A stretch of DNA of 64,000 nt from Sphingobacterium endophyticum (GTDB lineage: Bacteria > Bacteroidota > Bacteroidia > Sphingobacteriales > Sphingobacteriaceae). Location of the stretch: positions 62,001 through 126,000 of the forward strand of contig NZ_ML771899.1 of NCBI RefSeq assembly GCF_009733535.1. The letters are read 5' to 3'. A model generated the notes under the pieces. It had not been told where the DNA came from. It saw nothing but the letters and a program-made list of their open reading frames with translations, and did not search any database. The position numbers and the translations under genes are program-made. Positions 53,256-62,060 of this stretch are shown piece after piece; the stretch's first letter is position 1, and each line of letters starts with the position of its first letter.

Positions 53256-54249
53256 AAACCTATTTAATAAGCTAGTGAAAATTTATTTATGGGTTAGAAA
53301 TTTATTAGGATTAATCCATAATTTTTTAATAGACTTTATATTTTATTTTAAGTATTCAACAGTATTTTCTAGAAGAAATTTTAATAAAATTGAATCTCAA
53401 ATAATTCTTGATTATCATTCTGTTGAAAAAGGATTGTTATTTTATAGGAAAAAGGTGAGGTTTGCTAAAAACAGAATAATTTCTTTGAATCGAAATTTGA
53501 ACAAGGATATTGTAAAGAATAACTCTTTCAAAAGTCAAATACAAGTCGCCTACAAAATTATGTGTGAATATTACGAATTTCATTTAAGTGAAGGTGTTGA
53601 TATCCAAAATTATTTTAATGAAAGGCAATACTCATATTATAAGAGTGTTTTAGGTGAGCGATATGATTCTAAGTTTTCAGGAGCAATTGAATACTCGAAA
53701 GATGATTTCTATTTAAAAAATTCAAGTGATTTTTATGATTTTTCCTTTTCTAGACGAAGTGTGAGAAGTTTTACAGGTAAATTAATTCCTGTTTCGAAAA
53801 TTTCAGAAGCAATTAAATTAGCAGGTAATTCTCCGTCCGTCTGTAATAGACAAGCATCCAAGGTTTATCTTGTCCAAGATAAAGATAAAATTGAAAAGAT
53901 GCTTAAAATTCAAGGGGGATTTACAGGTTATTCAGATAATGTTGGTCAACTTTTAATTCTTACCACTGATCGTAATTATTTTTATACAGTGGGGGAAAGA
54001 AATCAGTTTTATATTGATGGAGGAATATTTTTAATGAACTTGTTGTATTCTTTACATTTTTATAAGATTGGTAACTGCCCTGCAAATTGGGGAAAAACGA
54101 TTGTAGATGAAAAAAAATTTAATGAACTTATTAAAATTAGTCCATCAGAAAAAATAATATGTTTAATACCAATTGGTGAGATTACTGATGAGTTCAAGAT
54201 TTGTTTATCCGAAAGAAGAGAAATTGAAGAATATTTTATAATTGATTAA
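53224..54249 (+). CDS. Nitroreductase-family protein of the polysaccharide locus
   Basis: The 341-residue protein has a roughly 165-residue N-terminal extension with a short hydrophobic piece and then a nitroreductase fold starting SRRSVRSFTGKLIPVSKISE, AGNSPSVCNRQASKVYLVQD, GGIFLMNLLYSLHFYKIGNC and ending near ICLIPIGEIT. FMN-dependent reductases are not standard polysaccharide enzymes, yet the gene overlaps the flippase gene by 32 bases and lies two bases before the pyruvyltransferase gene, so it is part of the cassette. A role in modifying a sugar or a lipid intermediate is speculative. Confidence 0.82.
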   Translation: MKNIIKKILGENLFNKLVKIYLWVRNLLGLIHNFLIDFIFYFKYSTVFSRRNFNKIESQIILDYHSVEKGLLFYRKKVRFAKNRIISLNRNLNKDIVKNNSFKSQIQVAYKIMCEYYEFHLSEGVDIQNYFNERQYSYYKSVLGERYDSKFSGAIEYSKDDFYLKNSSDFYDFSFSRRSVRSFTGKLIPVSKISEAIKLAGNSPSVCNRQASKVYLVQDKDKIEKMLKIQGGFTGYSDNVGQLLILTTDRNYFYTVGERNQFYIDGGIFLMNLLYSLHFYKIGNCPANWGKTIVDEKKFNELIKISPSEKIICLIPIGEITDEFKICLSERREIEEYFIID

Positions 54250-54251
54250 AA

Positions 54252-55349
54252 ATGAAAAAAGTAGGTTTACTTACAATGCCATTAATAGATAACTATGGCG
54301 GAATAATTCAAATAGCGGCATTATACAGTGTAATTAAAAATTTAGGTCATGAACCAATTTTAATTGATAAAAAATATAATCTATCTAATTCAAAGGTTTT
54401 ATTAAAAAAAGTATTGTCAAATAATCCGTTTTATAAATTATTTGATTATAATAATCATACTCAACGAAAGAGAAATCTTGGAAAAATAGATAAATTTATT
54501 TCAGAATATTTCTTAAATAAAACACATGAAATATTTAATGAATTTGATTTGGTGAATGAATGTAAAAACATGGATACTCTAGTGGTTGGAAGTGATCAAG
54601 TCTGGAGATATAAATATGTTAATCGCGATCTAGATGTGTATTTTTTGTCTTTTGCAAAAGATAATCAGAGAAGAATATCCTACGCAGCTTCTTTTGGTGT
54701 TGATTTTTGGGAAGGTAATGAAGAATCAAAGAAAAATGTAATAAAGTTGTTAAATAAGTTTGATGCCATCTCAGTTAGGGAGAAGGAAGGGATAGAGCTT
54801 TTGATTTCAGATTTTTCAGTCGATAATGGGATTCAAGTTTTAGATCCAACTTTATTACCAAAAAGAAGTTTCTATGACGAAATTATTGAATCGGAGAATC
54901 ATTTAAAAAAAATTAATTTGTTTAATTATGTATTAGATTTAACTGAACCGAAATCTAAATTCATTGAGAATTTTGCAAAATCTATTAATTTAGATGTTGA
55001 TATGATCCATTTAGAAGAGGATGTGAAAAAAAGTAATACTAAACCATCAATTTCTGAATGGTTGTATCATTTTAAAAATTCAGAATTTGTAATAACTGAC
55101 TCTTTTCATGGTACTGTTTTCTCAATTATCTATAATAAACAATTTATATCTATTGCAAATAAAAATAGAGGAGTTTCCAGATTTGCTTCCTTATTAAAGC
55201 AACTTGGTCTTGAGGATAGATTAATTTTTGAAGACTCTATTTTTTCTATAAATGAATTAAAAGACAAAAAGATAGACTATGATTTAGTCAACAAAAGACT
55301 TGAAAGTCTTAGAGAAAAATCAATTGAATTTTTAAGAGAAAATGTTTAA
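54252..55349 (+). CDS. Polysaccharide pyruvyl transferase family protein
   Basis: The 365-residue protein has the family pattern DNYGGIIQIAALYSVIKNLG, TLVVGSDQVWRYKYV, RISYAASFGVDFWEGNEESK and near the end FVITDSFHGTVFSIIYNKQF. CsaB/WcaK-type members transfer pyruvate from phosphoenolpyruvate to form ketals on polysaccharide sugars, which adds negative charge. Its start lies two bases after the nitroreductase gene and its end overlaps the next glycosyltransferase by eight bases. Acceptor sugar unknown. Confidence 0.9.
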   Translation: MKKVGLLTMPLIDNYGGIIQIAALYSVIKNLGHEPILIDKKYNLSNSKVLLKKVLSNNPFYKLFDYNNHTQRKRNLGKIDKFISEYFLNKTHEIFNEFDLVNECKNMDTLVVGSDQVWRYKYVNRDLDVYFLSFAKDNQRRISYAASFGVDFWEGNEESKKNVIKLLNKFDAISVREKEGIELLISDFSVDNGIQVLDPTLLPKRSFYDEIIESENHLKKINLFNYVLDLTEPKSKFIENFAKSINLDVDMIHLEEDVKKSNTKPSISEWLYHFKNSEFVITDSFHGTVFSIIYNKQFISIANKNRGVSRFASLLKQLGLEDRLIFEDSIFSINELKDKKIDYDLVNKRLESLREKSIEFLRENV

Positions 55350-56298
55350 CGAAATGAAATTGACCGTTATCATAGCTCTTTATAATACTGAGGAATATAT
55401 CGCTAGGTGCATTCAATCGGTTCTTGATTCTGATTTGCGTAAGGATGAATATGAAATTATTGTCATTAATGACGGATCTACTGATAAAGGAGCAAAAATT
55501 GTGGAATCATTAATGATTAATAATGGAAACCTAAGATTGATTAATAAACCAAATGGTGGACAAAGTTCGGCGAGAAATTTGGGTATTAATCACTCGAAAG
55601 GTGACTATATTTTTTGTTTAGATTCCGATGATTACGTTGATTCAAATTTATTTTCAAAAGCATTAGATGTCGCAGTTAAAAATGATTTGGACTTATATCC
55701 AATTAAATTTATCAAAGTGTCTGAAAATGGTGAAGAATTAAAGGTTAAAGATACTTATAGAACTTTTAATAGAACAATGAATGGGCCTGAATTCCTGAAA
55801 GAATTTACGATTTCAGGAGCTATGGCTCGATATTTTTACAAAAGCAAAATTATTAAAGAGAATAATTTAAAATTATTAGAAGGGATTTATCATGAAGACG
55901 AGGAATTTGTGACTAGATTTTTAACATATGTATCAAGGGTTAAGTATGATGGATTACCAGTTTATTTTTATTTGATCAGATCTTCTTCTACAATGAATAA
56001 TAAAAATATTAAACATAGGGAGAAGTTAATTAAGGATTTAATTAAAGTTGTTGATAGTCTGTCAAATTTAATATTAGAAAATTGTAAAAATGAGGGTATA
56101 GTTGTGGGGGTTGGACGGAAAAAACAACAGATTCTTTTATCAATAATGTTGAAACTGAGAAATTCACATTTTAGTAATCACTTTAAGAAGGAAATGTACA
56201 ACGAATTAAAAGTTAAGAACTATTATCCTTTAAAACTTAATAATCTTAGTGTCAAGCAAAAAATAGTTGGGATTTTGTTTAATTGGAATTTATTGTAA
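55342..56298 (+). CDS. Glycosyltransferase family 2
   Basis: The 318-residue protein starts MKLTVIIALYNTEEYIARCI (from the fifth codon; ATG at 55342 or 55354) and has VINDGSTDKG, NKPNGGQSSARNLGINHSKG and FCLDSDDYVDSNLF with the D-x-D metal site, all typical of GT-A inverting enzymes. A later HEDEEFVTRFL contains the acidic catalytic residues. It adds one sugar to the lipid-linked repeat unit at the cytoplasmic face. The overlap of eight bases with the preceding gene suggests coupled translation. Confidence 0.9.
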   Translation: MFNEMKLTVIIALYNTEEYIARCIQSVLDSDLRKDEYEIIVINDGSTDKGAKIVESLMINNGNLRLINKPNGGQSSARNLGINHSKGDYIFCLDSDDYVDSNLFSKALDVAVKNDLDLYPIKFIKVSENGEELKVKDTYRTFNRTMNGPEFLKEFTISGAMARYFYKSKIIKENNLKLLEGIYHEDEEFVTRFLTYVSRVKYDGLPVYFYLIRSSSTMNNKNIKHREKLIKDLIKVVDSLSNLILENCKNEGIVVGVGRKKQQILLSIMLKLRNSHFSNHFKKEMYNELKVKNYYPLKLNNLSVKQKIVGILFNWNLL

Positions 56299-56317
56299 TA
56301 TTATTAATTGAAAATAA

Positions 56318-57391
56318 GTGGGTGAGATTGAATTAAACTTTTTAAAAGAATTATATCTTACAATCCTAGTAGCATTAATGTTAATGTTCGTTGTAGGGTT
56401 CAACGTATATGTTAACAAATTCAAGAGATGTCAATTCATCAAATATACATTAACCTATACGTTAGCATTTTTTATTGCTCTTATGTTTGGTTTTCGCGAT
56501 GTTGAAGTCGGAGTTGATACTAAAACCTATAAATATTTATACGAGTATGTTTTTTCACCAATGTCTAATTTTGAATTTCGTAAAGATATTTTATGGGATT
56601 CAATAAATTTTCTCTTTTCTAGATTTACCGACGATATTACCTATCTTTTTGTGTTGGTTTCATTTGGATATTTATTTCTTCCTCTATTTGGAGTTCAAAA
56701 AGTTTTAAAAGAAAATGTAATTTATTTCTTTCTATTCTTTTTAATAAGCCCCAATTTTTTTCTTTATGGTGCTAATGGTATAAGAAATGGACTTGCTGCA
56801 TCATTGTTTATTTTTTCTTTTAAATATTTTAAAAATTATAAGCAATTTCTACTATTAATAATTTCAGCATTGATACATGCTTCAATGATAATCCCAGCAA
56901 CATTTCTCTTATTATCTAAATATATAAAAAATATAAAAATTGTTTATTTTGTTTGGGTTGTATTGCTAATTCTATCTGCTCTAGGTGTGGATTTTTTAAG
57001 AATGGTTCCATTAGGTTTAGATCGTTTAGGAAATTATGTTGAAGGTTCAAATGAGTTAGAGACAAGTAAGATATTTAATGTTCCTGTTAACTTTCTGGTT
57101 TATAGTATATCACCAATTGTTATTAGTTTTTATTTTATTGTTATTAAAAAAGTTTATGACGAATTTTTTTACTCAATATCAATAACCTATTTGTTGTCAA
57201 GTTGTATCTATATAGCTGCATTTCACGCTAATTTTGCTGTAAGATTTGCATACCTTTCAGAATTTTTAATGCCTCTTGTAATAATTTATCCACTATTTAG
57301 ATTTAAATCGATCAAGTATGTCGAGATATATACTTCATTATTTCTTTTAGTAGTCTTCTTAATTAAGTCTTATAAAATTCTTTCAGTTTAA
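56318..57391 (+). CDS. EpsG-family membrane protein, probable Wzy polymerase
   Basis: The 357-residue protein has about ten hydrophobic spans and the EpsG-like blocks FGFRDVEVGVDTKTYKYLYE, FLFSRFTDDITYLF, NGIRNGLAASLFIFSFKYFK and HASMIIPATFLL. EpsG-type proteins act as Wzy polymerases joining repeat units at the outer face of the inner membrane. The start is uncertain: GTG at 56318 is the first in-frame candidate, but the first clear membrane span begins about 15 residues later. It lies between two glycosyltransferase genes, as expected for a polymerase. Confidence 0.85.
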   Translation: MGEIELNFLKELYLTILVALMLMFVVGFNVYVNKFKRCQFIKYTLTYTLAFFIALMFGFRDVEVGVDTKTYKYLYEYVFSPMSNFEFRKDILWDSINFLFSRFTDDITYLFVLVSFGYLFLPLFGVQKVLKENVIYFFLFFLISPNFFLYGANGIRNGLAASLFIFSFKYFKNYKQFLLLIISALIHASMIIPATFLLLSKYIKNIKIVYFVWVVLLILSALGVDFLRMVPLGLDRLGNYVEGSNELETSKIFNVPVNFLVYSISPIVISFYFIVIKKVYDEFFYSISITYLLSSCIYIAAFHANFAVRFAYLSEFLMPLVIIYPLFRFKSIKYVEIYTSLFLLVVFLIKSYKILSV

Positions 57392-57403
57392 TATTTTAAT
57401 ACA

Positions 57404-58321
57404 ATGATTTTTACAATTTTTACTCCAGCCTATAATAGAGCAAACACATTAACACAGCTTTATAATAGTTTAAAAGTTCAAACTATTAATGATTTTGAAT
57501 GGGTTGTGGTAGATGATGGGAGTACTGATAAGACTGAAGAAATAGTTAATAGTTTTATTATAGAAGGTGTTCTAAATATAAAATATATAAAGCAAAATAA
57601 TGGGGGGAAACATAGAGCCATAAATAAAGGTTTGGATGTTGCAAAGGGAGAATTATTTTTTATAGTAGATAGTGATGATTACTTGTTGCCAAATAGTTTG
57701 GAGATTATTCTGAAGTATTATTCTGATATAAAAGGTGATGCGGCATATATTGGAGTTACTGGATTCAGAGGGTTTGAAAATGGACAAGTTATTGGAGGCA
57801 AATTTTTCCCAAATCAAATTACAGATTCTAATTTAATTGAACGGAGAGAAAAATACAAAGTAACGGCTGATTTAGCACATGTGTTAAAGACAGAATTATT
57901 TAGAAAATTTTATTTTCCAGATATAAATGGAGAAAAGTTTGTAGCAGAATCAATTGTTTGGAATAGAATGTCAATTGAATATAAAATGAGATATTTTAAT
58001 GAAATTATATATATAGGTGAGTATCTTGAAGGTGGATTATCAAGCAATAGCATTAAAAATAGACAAAAAAATTCTCAATATTCTACCTTATTATATAAAG
58101 AATTAGTATATAATCCTAATACTAAATTGCGACTTAAGATAAAATCACTAATTAATTATTGGAGATTTGCATTTTGTAGACCCACTAGTTTGGAAAACAA
58201 ATTTTCATTTATAGAAGTAAATTTCTTATCAATAATTACTATGCCAATTGGTTATTTGTATTACTTAAAAGACTGTTGGAATAATACTATTAAGGTTCAA
58301 AAAATTAATAATGAGAGGTAA
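57404..58321 (+). CDS. Glycosyltransferase family 2
   Basis: The 305-residue protein has FTIFTPAYNRANTLTQLYNS, VVVDDGSTDKTEEIVNSFI, NNGGKHRAINKGLDVAKGEL and FIVDSDDYLLPNSLEI with the D-x-D motif. The C-terminal part contains FVAESIVWNRMSIEYKMRYF, a usual acceptor-binding region of the family. Second GT-A enzyme of the locus. Its last 11 bases overlap the acetyltransferase gene. Sugar donor cannot be determined. Confidence 0.9.
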   Translation: MIFTIFTPAYNRANTLTQLYNSLKVQTINDFEWVVVDDGSTDKTEEIVNSFIIEGVLNIKYIKQNNGGKHRAINKGLDVAKGELFFIVDSDDYLLPNSLEIILKYYSDIKGDAAYIGVTGFRGFENGQVIGGKFFPNQITDSNLIERREKYKVTADLAHVLKTELFRKFYFPDINGEKFVAESIVWNRMSIEYKMRYFNEIIYIGEYLEGGLSSNSIKNRQKNSQYSTLLYKELVYNPNTKLRLKIKSLINYWRFAFCRPTSLENKFSFIEVNFLSIITMPIGYLYYLKDCWNNTIKVQKINNER

Positions 58322-58877
58322 TGATATTTTTAAATTAGCAAAGCCAATGTTAAGAGGGTTTGCTTTCGTGTTTAGTTTATTCCCCAATTTCTTAATACTA
58401 TTTTTATGGGACTGTATTTCGAATCATGGAGGTAAAATTTTTATTGCATTTAGGTACATACTTTTAAAAGCTATATGTAAAGAAGTTGGAGATAATGTAT
58501 ATGTGGGGAAATATGTTGTAATAAAGAACCACAAAAATATAGAAATTGGGAATAACGTTAGTATTCATGATTATTGTTATTTAGAAGGAGCAGGTAATCT
58601 TTTCATTGGAAATAATGTCTCAATCGCCCATAATTGTTCAATTTTAACGGCTAATCATACTTGGTATAATTCAAATATTCCAATCAAATATAATCCAGAG
58701 ACTTTTCAGCCTGTGATTATTAAATCCGATGTTTGGATTGGCTGTGGTGTTAGAATCTTGGCCGGGGTAACTATAAACTCCAGAAGTATTGCTGCCGCGG
58801 GTGCTGTTGTTAATAAAGATATTGAAACTGGAACAATAGTTGGTGGTATTCCTTGTAAAGTGTTAAAAAATATATAA
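58311..58877 (+). CDS. Hexapeptide-repeat acyltransferase (LbH, probable O-acetyltransferase)
   Basis: The 188-residue protein has an N-terminal helical part and from about residue 70 a left-handed beta-helix of hexapeptide repeats (IEIGNNVSIHDYCYLEGAGN, then LFIGNNVSIAHNCSILTANH). It ends in the usual VWIGCGVRILAGVTINSRSI and IVGGIPCKVLKNI. Such enzymes transfer acetyl from acetyl-CoA to sugar hydroxyls. Acetylation of the repeat unit is inferred from the setting between glycosyltransferase genes. Overlap of 11 bases with the preceding gene. Confidence 0.88.
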   Translation: MRGNDIFKLAKPMLRGFAFVFSLFPNFLILFLWDCISNHGGKIFIAFRYILLKAICKEVGDNVYVGKYVVIKNHKNIEIGNNVSIHDYCYLEGAGNLFIGNNVSIAHNCSILTANHTWYNSNIPIKYNPETFQPVIIKSDVWIGCGVRILAGVTINSRSIAAAGAVVNKDIETGTIVGGIPCKVLKNI

Positions 58878-58883
58878 ATTACT

Positions 58884-59987
58884 ATGAAAAAAATTATTAT
58901 ATGTTGCATTCTTTTCTTATTCATTTTTAATGGATTTGCTCAAGAAAAATTCAAATATTCGAATAAATTAAATCCAATAAAAGTTAGTATTTCAAATCAA
59001 ATTAAAGGAATCAATTTTATTGATGCAACAACATATCTACCTAAGAATTTTAAATCAGATGGGACGGTAGATTATACACACTTTTTGCAGAAGGCAATTA
59101 ATGAAAATAAGAACATCTTAATGCCAGATTTTAAGGTTTTAATAAATGATAATGGGTTAAAAATACCAAGTGATAGAAACTTATATTTTAGGACTTCATC
59201 TCAATTAATTCTTAAGGGAACAACAAAAGAGAAGTATGCGATTTTATCAATAGAAAATTCAAATAATATTTCAATTATTAATCCACATTTGGTAGGAGAT
59301 CGTAAAGTGCATTTGGGCAAATCTGGTGAATGGGGTATGGGAATTAACGTATTATCCGCAAACAATGTTAAAATATTTAATCCAAATATATCAAATTGTT
59401 GGGGCGATGGGATTTATATAAATAGGTTGCCAGGTCAAAGAAATTCATCGGAAATTTTTGTTCAGGGAGGTATGATTGACAATAATAGAAGAAATGCTAT
59501 CTCAATTATCAGTGGCTCAAATATTTCGATTTATGATATTTTATTGTCAAATCAAAATGGGACAGCACCTGAGGGGGGATTAGTTATTGAACCAAATAAT
59601 AACAATGACATATTACAAGAAATAAGTCTAATAAATATAAATACTTTAAATAATAATGAGATGGGGATAGGTATAGTTTTGACTAAATTGATTGGCCCGA
59701 ATCAAAAACAAGTAAGTATTAAAATAAACAATCACAAAGATTTTCAATCGAGTCAAAGTATATTACTAGCAGGATTAAGAAGTTCTTATAAATCCAATTT
59801 TAAAAGGATTAATGGTACAATAAAAATTTCTAATTCTTCTTGGAATGGAAGAAATGGAATTGGTAGATTCGGTAGTAATTTTTATTATATGCCTAGTGTA
59901 GAATTAAATGATATAAAATCAACAAATTCATCAATTAATTCATTTAAAAACGACCTAATAAAACGGAAAATCAAGGTTAATAATTAA
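58884..59987 (+). CDS. Secreted right-handed beta-helix protein (pectate-lyase-like)
   Basis: The 367-residue protein has a signal peptide (KKIIICCILFLFIFNGFAQE), then a YLPKNFKSDGTVDYTHFLQK block typical of polygalacturonase-like or pectate-lyase-like folds and repeated beta-strand turns (ISIINPHLVGDRKVHLGKSG, VKIFNPNISNCWGDGIYINR, IDNNRRNAISIISGSNISIY). Such a protein in a polymer locus could be a lyase or hydrolase that trims or releases the polymer, like AlgL/Pel-type partners. Catalytic residues cannot be assigned with certainty. It lies six bases after the acyltransferase gene. Confidence 0.8.
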   Translation: MKKIIICCILFLFIFNGFAQEKFKYSNKLNPIKVSISNQIKGINFIDATTYLPKNFKSDGTVDYTHFLQKAINENKNILMPDFKVLINDNGLKIPSDRNLYFRTSSQLILKGTTKEKYAILSIENSNNISIINPHLVGDRKVHLGKSGEWGMGINVLSANNVKIFNPNISNCWGDGIYINRLPGQRNSSEIFVQGGMIDNNRRNAISIISGSNISIYDILLSNQNGTAPEGGLVIEPNNNNDILQEISLININTLNNNEMGIGIVLTKLIGPNQKQVSIKINNHKDFQSSQSILLAGLRSSYKSNFKRINGTIKISNSSWNGRNGIGRFGSNFYYMPSVELNDIKSTNSSINSFKNDLIKRKIKVNN

Positions 59988-60025
59988 TTTTTTAAATATT
60001 ACTATTATTTAAGGCATATTTTTTA

Positions 60026-61147
60026 ATGAAGAAATTATTGATAGTCACGAACGTAGATTGGTTCTTGATTTCACATAGATTAGTTTTGGCAATAGCTGCA
60101 GTTAAATCTGGGTGGAATGTATATGTTGCTTGCGAAGATACTGGTCGCGGAGGCGAAATAGAGACAGAAGGAGTAAAATTTATTAACTTTCCTCTCTCTC
60201 GTTCAGGTACTAATCCAATTGAAGAGTTTAATTTATACAAACGATTTGTTGAGCTTTATAAAACTGTTAAACCTGATGTTGTTCACCAAATTACTATTAA
60301 ACCTGTTGTTTATGGTTCATTGGCAGCTCAAAAAGTTGGTATTAATGGTATTGTAAATGCTATAAGTGGAATGGGATATATGTTTACTGCAGGAAGAATT
60401 GGTCTTATGCAAAAAATTATTTTGTTTTTAATGAGAAAAGGAGCTAATAAAAGCAATGTATCGTTTATTTTTCAGAATAATGAAGATAAAAATGTATTAT
60501 TGAACCATAATGTTTTAGATAAGTGTAATTCAATAAATATAATAAAAGGATCTGGAATCGATTTACAAAAATTTGCTTTTACACCTCAGCATTTCTCAGG
60601 GCGTATTAAAGTATTATTTGCAAGTAGAATGCTGTGGGATAAAGGAGTTAGGGAATTAAGGGAGGCAACAGAATATCTTAAAGATAAGTATAGAAATAAA
60701 ATTCAATTTATTTTAATAGGTAAGGCTGATGATGAAAATAGAACTTCTGTCAGTGCAGATTATTTAAAAAGTTGGTCAGACGGGGATTATATTTTATGGA
60801 AAGGACATGTAGAAAATGTTTTAGATGAATATAAAAATTCCAATATAGTAGTCCTTCCTTCATATCGTGAAGGTTTACCAAAAAATTTAATTGAAGCTTG
60901 TGCAATTGGTAGGCCAATTGTTACTACAAATGCAATTGGATGTAAGGATTGTGTTGATGAAGGACTAAATGGTTATAAAGTTCCAATAAAAAATGGATTA
61001 GCATTGGCAGAGGCTATTGAGAAACTTATAAATAATCCTGATGATATGGTGGAAATGGGGAAAGAGGCTAGAATAAAAGCAGAAAATGAATTTGATATTA
61101 ATCATGTTATTAACAATCATTTAAGAATTTATAATTCATTACTATAA
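60026..61147 (+). CDS. Glycosyltransferase family 4
   Basis: The 373-residue GT-B protein has an N-terminal domain (LLIVTNVDWFLISHRLVLAI, HQITIKPVVYGSLAAQKVGI, AISGMGYMFT) and a donor-binding C-terminal half with KVLFASRMLWDKGVRELREA, LIGKADDENR, VVLPSYREGLPKNLIEACAI and GRPIVTTNAIGCKDCVDEGL with the E-x-7-E pattern. Such enzymes (WbpH/PglA-like) transfer sugars to lipid-linked intermediates. It begins after a 38-base gap from the beta-helix gene. Confidence 0.92.
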   Translation: MKKLLIVTNVDWFLISHRLVLAIAAVKSGWNVYVACEDTGRGGEIETEGVKFINFPLSRSGTNPIEEFNLYKRFVELYKTVKPDVVHQITIKPVVYGSLAAQKVGINGIVNAISGMGYMFTAGRIGLMQKIILFLMRKGANKSNVSFIFQNNEDKNVLLNHNVLDKCNSINIIKGSGIDLQKFAFTPQHFSGRIKVLFASRMLWDKGVRELREATEYLKDKYRNKIQFILIGKADDENRTSVSADYLKSWSDGDYILWKGHVENVLDEYKNSNIVVLPSYREGLPKNLIEACAIGRPIVTTNAIGCKDCVDEGLNGYKVPIKNGLALAEAIEKLINNPDDMVEMGKEARIKAENEFDINHVINNHLRIYNSLL

Positions 61148-61152
61148 AATAA

Positions 61153-62055
61153 ATGAAGATAACTATAACTGGCATGTCAGGATTTGTAGGTCATAATCTT
61201 CATGCTTATTTAAGAAATAATAATTATATAGTTAAAAATCTGAATGTTAGGGAGAATGATTGGTCTAAATCATTTCCGCTTGATTCCAATGCTTTGATAC
61301 ATCTTGCTGGTAAAGCTCATGATACATCCAATTTTTCTGAAGCAAGTGAATATTTTAAAGTTAACCGTGATTTAACTATTGAATTATTTGATAAATTTAT
61401 TAACTCTTCAGTTAGGGATTTCTTTTATTTCAGTTCAGTAAAAGCTGTTGCTGATACAATTGATTATGATTTAATTGAAAATGTAATAGGGAATCCGCAA
61501 ACACCATATGGAAGGTCTAAACTTGAGGCTGAAAAGTATTTATTGTCAAAAGAATTACCGGAAGGTAAGCGGCTATTTGTAATCCGTCCTTGTATGATTC
61601 ATGGTCCAGGTAATAAGGGTAATTTAAATTTACTGTTTAATATTGTTAAGAAAGGTATTCCTTGGCCATTAGGAGCCTTTGAAAATCAACGTTCATTTTT
61701 AGGGATTGATAATTTATGTTATTTAATCAAAGCTATGTTAGAGAATGTTGAGATCGAATCGGGTGTTTATAATTTCGCTGACGATAAATCAATATCTACA
61801 AATACTTTAGTGTCTTTAATTTCTATTACATTAAACAAGAAATCAAGAATTCTTAGAATTAACAAGAGAATAATTCAAGGTTTAGTGAAGATTGGAGATA
61901 AAATTTCTCTTCCTCTAAATTCAGAAAGATTAAAGAAGTTAACTGAGTCATATGTTGTCTCCAATCAAAAAATTAAGGATGCCTTGGATATTACAGATTT
62001 ACCAAATACTGTTGAGGAGGGGATAATAAAAACTGTTACATCCTTTAACAGATAA
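61153..62055 (+). CDS. NAD-dependent epimerase/dehydratase (WbpV-like SDR)
   Basis: The 300-residue SDR protein has ITITGMSGFVGHNLHAYLRN, ALIHLAGKAHDTSNFSEASE, FFYFSSVKAVADT and the active-site YGRSKLEAEKYLLSKELPEG, followed by VIRPCMIHGPGNKGNLNLLF. This is the WbpV/WbgU-like subset found just before the WecA/WbpL-type initiating transferase gene, as here. It is likely to make the UDP-sugar used by that enzyme, such as UDP-FucNAc or UDP-QuiNAc. Exact reaction unproven. Confidence 0.85.
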   Translation: MKITITGMSGFVGHNLHAYLRNNNYIVKNLNVRENDWSKSFPLDSNALIHLAGKAHDTSNFSEASEYFKVNRDLTIELFDKFINSSVRDFFYFSSVKAVADTIDYDLIENVIGNPQTPYGRSKLEAEKYLLSKELPEGKRLFVIRPCMIHGPGNKGNLNLLFNIVKKGIPWPLGAFENQRSFLGIDNLCYLIKAMLENVEIESGVYNFADDKSISTNTLVSLISITLNKKSRILRINKRIIQGLVKIGDKISLPLNSERLKKLTESYVVSNQKIKDALDITDLPNTVEEGIIKTVTSFNR

Positions 62056-62060
62056 AAATT

